Assembly (NCBI GenBank): GCA_900708905.1
Contig: CAADRB010000043.1
Coordinates: forward strand, 5,887-69,886
DNA length: 64,000 nucleotides
Direction: 5' to 3'
Origin: Hymenolepis diminuta
Lineage: Eukaryota > Platyhelminthes > Cestoda > Cyclophyllidea > Hymenolepididae
A model generated the notes under the pieces. That model saw only the letters and a program-made list of their open reading frames with translations. It ran no database searches and was not told the origin of the DNA. Below are positions 49,201 through 61,146 of the stretch, one piece after another. Within the stretch, counting starts at the first letter, position 1, and each line of letters starts with the position of its first letter. Both the position numbers and the translations under genes were made by a program.

Positions 49201-51721
49201 TTTACGAAGGCATTTCTTCATATAAATAGTTGTTGGATGTGCTGCATTTCTGTCTTTCTATGCTAGATAAACCAAGTCTGAGAGAACAATGGTGTCAGCG
49301 ACAATTTGTGGGTCATTGGCTTTGACACAGCCATGGATTAACTTTGTATTAAAATAAGTACAATTTTTAAAACCTAACCGTATTTACGATATATTAGATT
49401 TAGCCATTATTGCCAGCTTTAGGCATGAATTTCATCGTCCGGTGATGAAGCACATGGTCATTATTCATTTGCTTTTAATGATAAATGAAAATCCCGTAAC
49501 TCGGAAATATTGTTCCACAAAAAATACCCTTTTTATGAAGTGGCCGACAATTTTTAATAATTTTATGAATATTTTGCTACATTCCCAATAGAACTCCTTG
49601 ATGTGACCTTAAGCTCCTCTGAAGAATTATCGCGCGTCCTCCAGTAGTTAATTTATATTTGAAGTTTTAAACTACTCCTATGATCAATGAGTGTGCATTG
49701 CTGAATGGCAGCATCTTAAATCCCCGATGTATTCTTATCCACTTCATTTATTTTTGTTAAATCCGAATTGTATGCAGAGATACAACTTGAATTGGCTCAA
49801 TAAACTCCCTTTCTTTCTGTATCTGTAATCTGTATCAACAAACCATTTAATTTCCGCGACCAATAATTAATAAACTGCCTCACCTGTTTTCTTTTGACAC
49901 TTAGTACAGTGAAGATTTGAGAAAAACTGGAAGAGTAGAGCTTAAAGAAGACCGGCTACGGAACTGAAATAAAATCATCTTGCCTCGTCTCCGCATATGT
50001 TATATCTTTTGTTACGCATGATAAAGGTTGAAAAAGATTCGCAAAAAATTAAACTGGTCAATGTGATAATAATGGTTAAATATCAGCGTTAGATAATTAA
50101 GATATCATGAAATCCCTCTAAGGTCAATCCCTTAAAGTTTTATATCACTCTTCTTTTGTGTCACTGTAATTAAAGGACATAATTCAAACAACACTTCGAT
50201 ATCCATTTTACGCTGATCCGTTACTCCAAATACTGGTTTTATATCAGAACTGTCCTAAGCTTGTGGCACATTGTTATAAAAGGTAGAGAGGACAGAACCA
50301 AGGCAACACAATAAAATGTCCGCAAATGTGTGCTAACATCTTTTCATAGTAACTTCCATTTTTTCGACTGCATGTATTTGTGCAATTATTTGACCATTCT
50401 CCTATTTCTGGTTCAAAGAAGTGCACGATTTTTAGTGGTTGATTGGGAAATACATCTACGTGTTGCATTCGGGTTGCATTTATAGGACGCTATTCTTGAG
50501 ATTCACTGACTTCTTACTGTCAAGTGCCTCCTGCTATATCTAACATTTCATCACCTTCTTCTTCTTCTTGATCCCACTTACATTTCGTAGCTTTCTGGGC
50601 TGTTTGCTTCTCCTAACTCAGACAATTTCCTGCTTTTTAAACTTATAAAGTTTCTTCTGAATCTGCCATGGACAGTAATAATAAATGGTGCAATATATAA
50701 ATATTCTTCTTTAGATAGTTGGATAAATTATATCAAAGATAGCCGAACATAAAAATGCCAGGTCATTAAGGTCTAAAGGCGGACGTAGCAATTAAAAAAA
50801 ATATACGGAAAGTTGCGTTTCAACTGATGATGTTGCAGAGCATATTGAATAACCTGTCTTCTGAAGTCTCACCATTTTAAATAAATCAATCGCTAACAAG
50901 ACTAGTATCGCGTGCCTTAAACAACAATTTTGCACATAAGAATAGGGCATTTGTGATTAAATTTCATTGTAAGATCTAACTACTCCATTCTTTTTTACGG
51001 CGATTCATAATTTAAAATTAAAGACGATAGCAATGAAGTGAAATCTATGAGCGATGACTCATTTCTTTCGACTACGACAAAGCCAATAGGAAAGATGGAG
51101 AAGGCAAAACAAAATTGTTAGATATAAGATAGTTCCTAATTTCTTCAAATTCGGTGGCTAAAATAACATTACAACACTGATTTATTATGATAAAGACCAC
51201 AATAACTATATTTAGATGACATAAGAGAAATCCCTTAGCCACGGGTTAAGTCATTTTCCGCGAAGTTAAAATTAAAAAATCAACCTTATTTCCTAATCTT
51301 TATATCTATTTTAATTTAATTTATGAGATTGAAATACAATTCTAGTTTGTATTAAAAAACAGTGATGTTAATTAACTTTATATCTACTTGCAAATATTAA
51401 AAACAAATTCAAAAGTATGTTTACATAGCTGATTTTTCAATCAACTTTGACACCAATTATGCATAATTGAATCGATCCAACCTCTAACATTTTCATAACA
51501 GGATTATGGGATCGAACATTTGTCATCTTTTTTAGTAGCATGTTTGCAGTCCTACGCGATTATGACCTTGATATTTCCCTTTTATTGGTAGAAAGCCCCC
51601 AAACCAATCATTAGGCTACATTCCTTCCCGGTCCTATCACTCCCATTAGCTATTTAGTAACGGCTGAAGAAAAAGGCTTATCTGCGTTCTTTTCCCACTG
51701 GACAAAACGCGACTCCTGCAC
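46243..51721. other. no supported gene
   Basis: AT-rich DNA. The minus-strand frame at 50274-50468 encodes a cysteine-containing stretch (WSNNCTNTCSRKNGSYYEKM) but has no signal peptide or splice context that would support it. If the candidate exons at 46.1-46.2 kb are real, part of this is intron. Confidence 0.45.
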
Positions 51722-53437
51722 ATGAGTAGTATCAGATTTGGAATCGTGTTTCAAGCAATGTCTTCAGGTATCACTCCTTCAAATCATCTTGTCATCTTCA
51801 CTCCTCATGCTCTCACAATCGATAATGGGATACCCCATCCTCCCACGGATATTTCAAATACTTTCTCGGAATGGTTGGCCAGAAAAGCACAGACTGAATT
51901 GGATTTATTCAGTGTTGCTACCAAATCCGTCGGTGGGGCTGATTTGAATGAGACTTTCGAGAATTTTCTGAAAGCCTTGGAAGTAGCTGACTGCGCGATC
52001 ATCGTGATTCCAGGAAAGCAAGTCTGCCTTCTTGACGCCATATATCCGAGATTGCTCGTCCATTTAACCTTTCGACCTTGGTGGTTAAGGAGGATGCTCC
52101 TTGTGAGTCTGGGGGAGATCGCAAAAAACGGAAAGAAATTTGATCCCAAAATATTTAATCATCCTCCTGTGAATTTTTCAATTTCTCCAAAGAAGTGGGA
52201 AAAGGAAATAAATCAATGGAAGGAAATAGCGGAATTTATTCATCGTAAGTTGGTAAAAGGTGACAATGCGAAGGTTATTTTAATTATGTTTTGTTTAAGT
52301 CAAGCTAAAAAAGGGAAATTAAAATGAATGATCACGCTCTGTTTTGGGGATTTAAAATTGCGCAAAAAAGATTTCGTTACACAAATTAGATGAAATAGAT
52401 TTTTACTAGGAGAGATTGACTAATGATCCATCTTAACAACCAAGCTCTGAAAATGAAGTGCATAATTTCTTGTAAATATCTACAAGTTTTAGAGTAATTC
52501 GAAACATTCTGGGATTTAATTAAACTTGGAAATACAATATTATCCTCGCCGCTTCACCTTATACTAATTTCAGAGTTATTACTTTACCTCGATTCTGCCC
52601 TTTTAACCTTAATTTACTTTTAACCTGCAAAATATCAGACAGCAAAAGGTTTCAACATTCATAAAATTTTAAACTTCGATCCAACGGTCTCGTTTCAGTC
52701 AATTATGGAATCCTACATCCTGGTGGCAAGTTATGCTTGTACTCTGGGAATAAAAGTAGCGATTTAACTTGCAGTGAAAGAAATGGAGATTAGCACATCC
52801 AGTCTAACTCTAAATGAAATGTTCAGTAATTTCTTCTATTAAATTATTAACAAAATCTGTAAGTGCTATTTCAGATTTTGGAGTTTTTTATGTGTAAAAA
52901 AATTGGACCAAAATCAATAGGAAGCAATTTCTGTAAGTCAAATATTTTACTTATGTACTTATTAAATAGGAGAAGCATAAAGAAAAACTTTTAAATTTAT
53001 CCTATGAAAATTATTTTCCTAATTTGATACTTATTAATCTCTGATTTTGTGCAAAAGTATCTTCATTTACCGCATTTCCTGAGATAGAAACGAGTCAGAT
53101 TCTCCAAGCCCATTTAAAAGGAAGTGTTTTACATTGATTTTAAGCAAAAGATTAGCCTTTTACTTATGAAATTCGCATTCCCCTGTTTTTCTCTACCAAT
53201 TAGCAACTCATTTGTGCCGCACAAATAAGAAAGTTTCATTTCATGTATTAAGGATGGTATGCACTATACTTTTCGGAAAAGTGAATGCATATCTGTAGCT
53301 GTAATTTGATAGTTGGGAGAAAGGTTAGAAACACTAGTTGTGTGGAATGTGCGTTTTATTTTTCAGTTTTGAGCTCGGAGCTCCAACGAATACCGAAAGC
53401 ATTACTTCTGGTTCAATTTTCGATTAATGCTTTTTGA
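51722..53437 (+). CDS. predicted two-exon protein, weakly FMN reductase-like
   Basis: The first exon, 51722-52244, encodes 174 residues and ends at a consensus donor (ATTCATC/gtaagt) in phase 1; reading on would reach a stop at 52327. Two downstream acceptors fit the phase. One exon, 52699-52793, is preceded by gtctcgtttcag and adds 31 residues. The other, 53367-53437, is preceded by ttatttttcag and adds a helical end, LLSSELQRIPKALLL. The total is about 197-205 residues. The order of elements recalls NADPH-dependent FMN reductases of flavodoxin fold: an N-terminal strand IRFGIVFQAMSS, then ALEVADCAIIVIPGKQ (about 85-99) where the family has AD.I+++TPEYN, then a segment ending RPWWLRRMLLVSLGE where it has the second flavin-side strand. 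Key FMN-loop residues are not conserved, so enzymatic activity is doubtful. The frame is open upstream of the ATG to 51614, so an additional 5' exon is possible. Confidence 0.6.
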
Positions 53438-56244
53438 TCATTAAATGGGATTCTTTTACTGCCAAATTTTACTACCCAGCTCTTTTGATTATTCACATAC
53501 ACTTATTTTTTTCATTCTATACTTGTTACTAAATATTTGGACAAATAAAAAATTCAAAATCATTTTCAGCTTCCTATTTAGTGCATTAATAACTTACGTT
53601 TTTATGGATTCATTTGTGCTAATGATACGAGTTAGACTAAATCAAACACAATTATTTGTTTAACGTTCGAAGATTCTTTTGGGGTTAAACAATAGGCTGA
53701 TCTAGGGAGCGCATCATAATGACCGAATATTTAAAGTAATAATTTTGGGATTGCATTTTTAATAAATGTTTTAACTATTAACATATGAAAAGAAGAATTA
53801 TTCAGAAATTATATTATAATTTTCTCATTTTATATGATATCGGCTTGATACATAGCATGAAAATTTTATGGCAGTATCCCTTAAATAGTAACATCAATCA
53901 ACTGAAATTTATTCAATGTTACAGTCTCAGTTAAACCATGTTACTTGAGTGGATGGAACTCATTACAGCAAATAATACAACTTAAATCCAAATGAACGTG
54001 AAATTATAACGCAAATATTTATTAAGTACACTATAATAGCAATTTAAGTCAAACATGAATAGGGTAAAGTCAATTAATTTTACATTTTTTAAGATAATAT
54101 GACAAACTATAAATTATGTTAAATCTAAAATTTATTTCACTAATCTTTTCTACTGTTATTGTTTGATTTTATATTTGAGAACATAAGTTACTCCGAAAAA
54201 TTTATATCGGAAGTCATCTAGATTGCAGCATTCCTGATGTATAAGCCGTCTTACTTCAAGTTAACGGAATATTATATGAAAATTGGTAAGTGTTATCTTT
54301 ATTATAAAGCTGTGTTAAGCTTTATAAATTATTGGATAATCATGATGAGTTCTTTCTATTTTCGATTTTCAATTATTAACTATAGCAAGACAAAATCCAT
54401 GATGTCTTTTTAACAAGGGATAGCATCCGGCAGCGCAAAGTATCAAAATAGTCCAGCAACAGATGAATTCTGGGCCAAAATGAAGTCCTAATATCAATAA
54501 TCTTATTTTGCTTAAATAATTAACTTTCTCACAGGCAATATTATTCATATTGTAATATGCAAATGCAACAGAACTCAATTTTTGTGAATCGACCTTATGA
54601 TGTCTGGAAGAATAAAAACTCTCCATTTTCGGAGCTTAATGGCCAGTTATATATAGGAGATTTTATATAACATAGACACGCATTCTCAAGTCAGTCAGGT
54701 TTAAATTAAAAAGGAACCTTGAAGTATCGAAAAGGGAGTTATTATTTCCAACTTCATACATTTATTCAAGGTCAAATTCAGCAATAGGTGCAGGAATGAC
54801 AGAACATGAAAACTACTGGCATTTCCCAGAATCTGATTGGCTGTAAAAAGTGTATTTCGAAAGGTGCCAGTTATTATAAGAAATTGACCTCTACCGGGTT
54901 TTTTTTGAAAAGCAAATTGCTTATCCTCCTTTGGAGAAAAGAACGCTATACTGTGGCATGCGAACATCTTTACGAGGAGTGAAAATAAAAAATATGGTCC
55001 AAAAGAGCTTGTAGATACTTTTCTGTTATCCTGTAATAGTGAATAAGCATATAAATATTCCACAATCGTGTTTACGAATTCATATTTTATAATTTGTCCT
55101 CTTGATTCATAAATGGATTCGTATCCGCGATGCCGGAACGCACCAACCAGTTTTTATTAACTTGGTTGTACATACTGTTTTAATATATTCTTTCTACAGA
55201 ATTGTATCAGAAAATAGGTTTTAACATAGGACTCAATAAAGATCGCTTAAATTAATCCAAATCATCCAGCAACCATCATTATTTCGATGCACAATAAATG
55301 TAATTAGCATTTTTCTTTCAGCCTTGAAAACGGGAGAAGCAAAAAATAAAAGATAATTTTTCTGTTGTCTTTCTATATATTAATCGAAAAATATATTAAA
55401 AGATTACTTTTGATTTCATCAACGAAGCTGATTATGTGCTAGCTTAAAATCCAATAAGCCAACAAGAGCATTTCCAAAATCAGAGAAAATCAATTAAACA
55501 CTAATGCTACTATTTACAATATCAAAACTAAACGTCTGGCATTTGTTTTCATACAAATCTTCTAATTACTAAGGAAAATAGATTTTCCAATTAAGTCCAA
55601 TAGGGAAAATTGCATAGAGATAGGCAATACTGCATCTGAATTCTGATTTAATCATGTCGTCTACTTTTGACATTAGTGGTTCACGCTCCAAAATTTGAGC
55701 TATATTTAGAGTGGAATACTTAACCATGGCTTTCCTTTGTTAGCCGAAGACTTTCATTGAATCAGTCTTGTCAATGCAATGTTTCTTGAATTTTCTTAAA
55801 TGAATTAGTATACCGATGTTGTCTACTTAAATGATAAAAAATAAATAAACATTTTGAAAGGGAATTCTAATAATTCAACAAGGTTGATGAGAAATTCAAC
55901 AATAGCAACATGTATATTACTAAATGGATACCCTAATAATAACATTAGCTTATAAGAATATTCCCTCATTAAGATGATTTAGAAGTATAAACTGTCACTT
56001 ATTTGAATAATTGGCTGAAGGGCAAATACAAAGGTCACAAGATGGAGGGTCACAAATGGTAAAAAAGACAAAAGAATAACTAAGAATGTTGCTCTGAATG
56101 AGAAGTAGCAGAGAGATAGGATCAGAAGCTGGTATTAAGAGCTACAGACAGAAATTAGTAGGACGTGACTGGAGAAAATGGAGAGAGGAGAGATGGTTAA
56201 AGGTGTGGTAGAAGCAGGGATATCAGAGTTGGAGTAGGAGAAAA
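53438..56244. other. no supported gene
   Basis: AT-rich. The minus-strand frames at 54369-54626 and 54701-55063 have no recognisable motif and no splice support. A good acceptor at 55321 (atttttctttcag) is followed by only ten codons before a stop. Confidence 0.45.
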
Positions 56245-56465
56245 ATTACACCTGGGTATTTATAGGCGCGGAGTTGTTGTAGACTGTTTAAAGACAGTGA
56301 AGATAAAAGATGGGACTTTACGTTCGAAAATGTGGCAATTAAGAAAAGGGGAAGTGTTTTTTCTGTCTACCACTTGAGTCTCCCTAGAAGTTTGATAGAC
56401 GTGTCGATGAATGCATAGCGATGTGATCTCTCCAAATGACAGCCTTTTCGATAAATTTTAACACA
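56245..56465 (-). repeat. LTR-like repeat, copy 1
   Basis: Shares an ordered set of short matches with 57783-57985 in the same orientation, separated by about 1.5 kb. On the plus strand these are TACACCT..(A)TATTT.TAG.. near the start and a TAGA/CGTGTCGATG...GACAG..TTTTC-like segment near the end. On the minus strand it contains CGCCTATAAATACCC, a TATA box, followed by pyrimidine-rich sequence, the layout of an LTR promoter. It is probably the LTR of an old element on the minus strand; the two copies are strongly diverged. Confidence 0.4.
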
Positions 56466-57782
56466 TTAAACGATGCCAATCATGTAAAAAGCGTGAAATT
56501 GCGGTCGAAATTAATTTTCAATATTAGCGTATCAAATGCAAGCGCTTCACATCCCTTCATTAAATGATCCTTTTGATATTGAAAGTAAATATTAAATTTA
56601 TCTTACTTTATTTTAAATTATAAGTCCCTTTTTGAGGTTTTATTCATGTGACATTGTCAATCCGATCATCATTTGCGGCATCTACAATCGTGCAGTCAAA
56701 ATATCATAAATGGTTCAGAAGTGGTTAGGAATAGCCTAATTGTGTTATTCATATACATATTGTTACGGTAATACGGAAGTTGAGTTGAAATTAAGTGAAG
56801 AAAAATGGTAGAATGCCGTTTTTGGAATTCGAAGGATTAATAAGGCTTTTATTAATACCGCCCATGTCGAAGTGGGATACTTTCTAAAAAGATTTAACCA
56901 TGTTAAAGCATCAGAATAAATTTAGCAGTAACCGAGTCCAATAAAATGTAAAATGGGAGGGAGGGGAATCAACAATAAGGATGCAATAAAGTAAGAGCAT
57001 CACGTGTCCTACTTTTATGAATTCGGAGGCATTGCTTTGCGCATACAGAAAGGGTTCACTTTGTGGTATCCACTGTTCAGTCTTCATCGCTTGACTCCAA
57101 GGTTCTTGTGTAGGATTATGCTTATAGCCCATCGACCGGTTGATTTAATTCAAAAGTTAGACACGATACTCAATTTATCTCAATCTTTCTACTGCCAAGA
57201 AACAAACAATGGTACATTTAACAGAGCCTGACTCACTGCAGTTCAATAAATCATTAGCCTTATATATAAATATAAGCATTATATGTTTATATTATTGACA
57301 ACGATAAGTTTTATTTTGGACATCCTGTTAGAGTTTGACGTCATGAATAACTACCAAATTGTATTTTTCATGATGCAAAATATCAGTATTAATTAATGGC
57401 TAATTAATTCAGTGTTATTACTTGTGCTAAGATTATTTTTCTCTTGTTTGGATTTTGCCAAGGCCTCGAGATTTACTTGAAGGAAAAAATCAAATGACCA
57501 GACGGGTCTTCCCTTTTATTACAACAGGAATCATTACATGATGCTCTTGCTTGTATCATTGGTAGCGTTCATGGACGGGAATGCTTCATTAAAAGGCAAA
57601 AATGCATGAAATATGAAAAAATTGTTCAAAAATTGTGACAATAGCACTTTAATTTGACTTATCGGGGACAGAAAAAGGGTTAAAAAACAGAAAATAGGAG
57701 GAGCTGACTGGCAGAAGTAGGAAATTTGACAACCAAGTAGATGTGTATTAAAATTTATGATTGTCAAAGTGGGGTATGGGGA

Positions 57783-57985
57783 AGAAGTCTACACCTTGAT
57801 ATTTGTAGATGAAGAGTCAGTAGCATGCGGATCTAGCCGTAAAGGAAGGCGATTAATGAGTTGATAGAGAGCAAAGTATTGTCGCCAGCTCATTTGAATT
57901 CCCTCTGGAGTTTTCATAGACGGGCCGATGTAGCCATGACAATAAGATTGGCCGATTGACAGAAGTTTTCACAATCGTCAAGTTC
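57783..57985 (-). repeat. LTR-like repeat, copy 2
   Basis: Diverged relative of 56245-56465 in the same orientation. Shared landmarks are CTACACCTTGATATTTGTAGA at its start and ATAGACGGGCCGATG...GATTGACAGAAGTTTT near its end. The 1.3 kb between the copies shows no recognisable gag or pol motif, so if they are the two LTRs of one element its interior has decayed beyond recognition or was deleted. Confidence 0.4.
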
Positions 57986-58291
57986 TCTGAAAACACTAAC
58001 TCAGATACTGGAGAAAGTCAACTATAAACAATTCAGGAAACATGTTCGGTAGCTAATTATTAAATTAAACCTTTCAAATGAATACGCTTTAAAACACTAC
58101 CAATTCAAATTGAACTGAACATACTTGCTTTAGCATCAAATAATCACAATTAGCGCTTAGGTAGAGTGTTTCGCTAAAAGATATTGGGGAATAATAATAT
58201 TGAGTATTAACAATGAATAGGCAGACAAAATACACATTTTCTGAAAATGAATAAAGAGGGTATTTTATAATAGGATTACTTTATTTTTCAG

Positions 58292-60967
58292 CAACGGTCA
58301 CTGAAGAACAGACGCCCTCACAGAATCCTACAGAGAATGGTAAGTAAATGGTCTGATACACTTCTAATACAAACATAACGTTGTTAATTTTCCAACGTAA
58401 AAAATATCCAAAAGTAGAATAGACCAGAAAAGAGCTAAAAAAATGAAAAAAGGATATGATAGTCGTCCCTATAAAGAGAGTTGGGCGTTAGATATTATCG
58501 ATGCAAATGAATGAGTCCCGTTTATAAAACGAATGACTTACATACAGACCAACATTTCTGCTACGTGAATATTGTGGATTCAACTTTTCTCTCAACCATA
58601 ACTTCCCCCTTAGTCTTAATTCATCTAATTTTAAATCATAACGACAAGCACCGCAGGATTTTTTTGTTTTACTTTGCATCAGATATATGATTAAGACGCT
58701 TTGGAGTTTAAACTGACAAGATAGAAGTTAAATTTGGCCTCTTATCAACATGAGTTGTATCTCGTGGGATCTGTTAGAAATTTCGCTTTGGCGCTCAAAT
58801 TGTAAAGCAATTTTGCGTAATAAAAAGGGAATATTGATTTCCAAGAGTAATGATTTGCGTTAATTTGGCTTTTCTAATCTCTCACTTCAGAATCCAGCTC
58901 AAATCCATCTGATTAAATAAGGAAACGTGTATCCTAGTTGATCGAGTTTATAGGCTGATTAGTGGGGCCATTTCACTCTTTAGTGGGTACCGATTTGCTA
59001 ACTAAATCGTCTCCTCTAGTGATCAAGATATCATGGTGATACCAGCTTACACGATTTAGCCAAAACAGAGCTTACAAGCTTTGAACTTTCCACGAACAAG
59101 TATTGTACGTTTGAAGAGCAAGAAAGCGAGTGATATTTCTCTTATTTTTTAGACATATTATATTTTCCCTTTAAAATCGAAGTAAAAATTTTTAAACACT
59201 GAGTTTTTGAATTATTTGCTATTTTAGAAAATATATTCTTCAAACAATTTGGATTCCAAAATTCAATTTTAAAATTGCAAAATTTATTTGAATTAATATC
59301 AATATAATTTCCGGTTAGGCAGATTTTTATTTAAAATTCGCAGTTTACTTAAAGCGAACAGATCAAATTTTGTTGGAAATGTTCATTAGAAATACGTGCC
59401 TTTCTAATAAATAATGGCTATCATATTTCCATTTAAACCGTATAACGGTTTGATTGACTTTGTTTGTTCTAGGACCTTCTACTTCGAATCAAATAGACGC
59501 CCCTAGAGAGCATGATAAAGGTAAACAGCACTTTGGTAGATAATCTGAAGGCTTTAGAAAATGGATATCTGATGCGAATTTCAAATTTCATTTTAGAATA
59601 AATATAAGTTTAGTTGACCCCTTCTTTTAATGACAGCATAACATATTTTATAATTTTTTTCCTCAATTTTGCACTTGCTTGGTAATGTTCATGCTGCTAA
59701 TGGAATACTTTATTTCAAAGGACCATTTGTTTCATTTAAGAACACGTAGCTTTTGGCCTGAAGTGATTGCCTTGCACAATGTTATGACATAACTTCTAAC
59801 ACTACAATTTTTATGATTTTAGCCGATAATTTAGCAAATTTTAATTTAGAAGCAGGAGATCTTCATTACTCCGTTGGTCAGCTATCAAACGTGCTTCCTT
59901 TCGAAAGTAATGGTATGTTACTTTAAAAATTATTTGTTTTTTACCGCGTGGATTTTTCATTTATTATGTTCATGTAACTACTATTAATAACTATTGAAGT
60001 ATATATTAGGAGGAAGTATAAGCTCAAGGGGTATCATTGTGTGGCTGGAAAAGATAGCTAAGCTTCATGAATTTCGCTACAGAATTGGTAGAAAACAGAG
60101 ACGATGTTATAATATTCATCTTAGATGAGAATAGAGATAAAACTAACTGAGAACCTGAATTAGTACTTCAGTTAGGGAGGAAAGTTCAATAGGGGGAGTT
60201 ATATGACGGGGGAGTATATATATATATTTTTAAAGACTGAAAAATGAGTCATACACGGAATTGAGAGATGGAATACTCTCAGGGTCAAAGCATACTTTCT
60301 TCTGAATATATCTCTTATACTATTTTAACACTTATTATTTTTGTTCTTTCAAAGTGCTACAAATTATGCATAAAGGTCCAATGACAAGGCATCTGAAATG
60401 AATCAAGCCATTAGACTATATTCAGACAGGTCACAATAAAACGGTTAAACGAGACAGGTAACAAAGACGGTTGGGTGAAGGGTTTAACTTATATCCGGAA
60501 TTAAGGTGTTAAATCACAACATGAAATATAAAAATGCCACACTAATCTGTATCACCCAAGACATTTAACATTCAGGTTAAGTCATCCCTACTAATTCGCC
60601 TTCGTCGCGCCGTTTGCAAAATTAGGGATCACAGTTCGATGCCCATTGGTGAACATTTTGTGAACGGAATGTCCAGCCACACCTGCAAAGTCTGACATAC
60701 GTATAGGAAGTTGCAGATTTTGGGGTTCGCACCTTGATGTTACCCTACACTCGGGATGGACGTTGGAAAGCATTTACTTAAATGGAAACCATTATTGTAA
60801 TAACCATTTTATAAATCTTTTCAGGCGGAAAAAATTTTGTCCGAATTCAGCCAAAATTATCTGAAGGACCAAGGAGTAAAAGATGGAGCAAATTCAGCCT
60901 TGCTACCACGTCGATACTTCTAATTGCTACGGCTTACTACTTCTACAAATCCCGTTTAAGAACTTAA
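58292..60967 (+). CDS. 3' part of a symmetric small-exon gene encoding a tail-anchored protein
   Basis: Four exons with clean GT-AG borders, all in phase 1: 58292-58339 (48 nt), 59473-59520 (48 nt), 59823-59912 (90 nt) and 60825-60967 (ending TAA). The three internal exons are multiples of three, so any can be skipped without loss of frame. This is the structure of flatworm micro-exon genes. The readable C-terminal 109 residues are hydrophilic and Ser/Thr/Asn/Pro-rich in the first two exons (TEEQTPSQNPTEN, GPSTSNQIDAPREHDK). The third (NLEAGDLHYSVGQLSNVLPF) and fourth (KNFVRIQPKLSEGPRSKRWS) follow. The protein ends in one membrane segment (FSLATTSILLIATAYYFY) and a short basic tail, so the bulk would face the cytosol as a tail-anchored protein, or it would be a type I protein if a signal peptide lies upstream. 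The 5' exons were not found; 46096-46242 is one candidate. AATAAA lies at 61141. The protein is not recognised. Confidence 0.68.
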
Positions 60968-61140
60968 AACCTTCTCCTTTCTTTCTTTTCCCTTTTTCTC
61001 CGCCCTATTAGCATATGCTTTTTATTCCCACTAACATCATCAGTTACGAGGGAAAAACTTCCAACAAGTTTCCTTTTCATTTGTTCATGGCGTGACATTC
61101 CTGCAACTGTCTTTCAAATCCGTGGTTGGATTGTTTGTAA

Positions 61141-61146
61141 AATAAA
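61141..61146 (+). promoter_or_regulatory. polyadenylation signal of the tail-anchored gene
   Basis: AATAAA 174 nt after the TAA of the last exon, followed by AT-rich sequence. Confidence 0.5.

Noticed and set aside
54701..55063. 120-codon minus-strand frame
   Set aside because: No motif, signal peptide, splice context or conserved composition; explained by chance.
60591..60773. 60-codon minus-strand frame
   Set aside because: Lies in an intron of the tail-anchored gene and has no motif.
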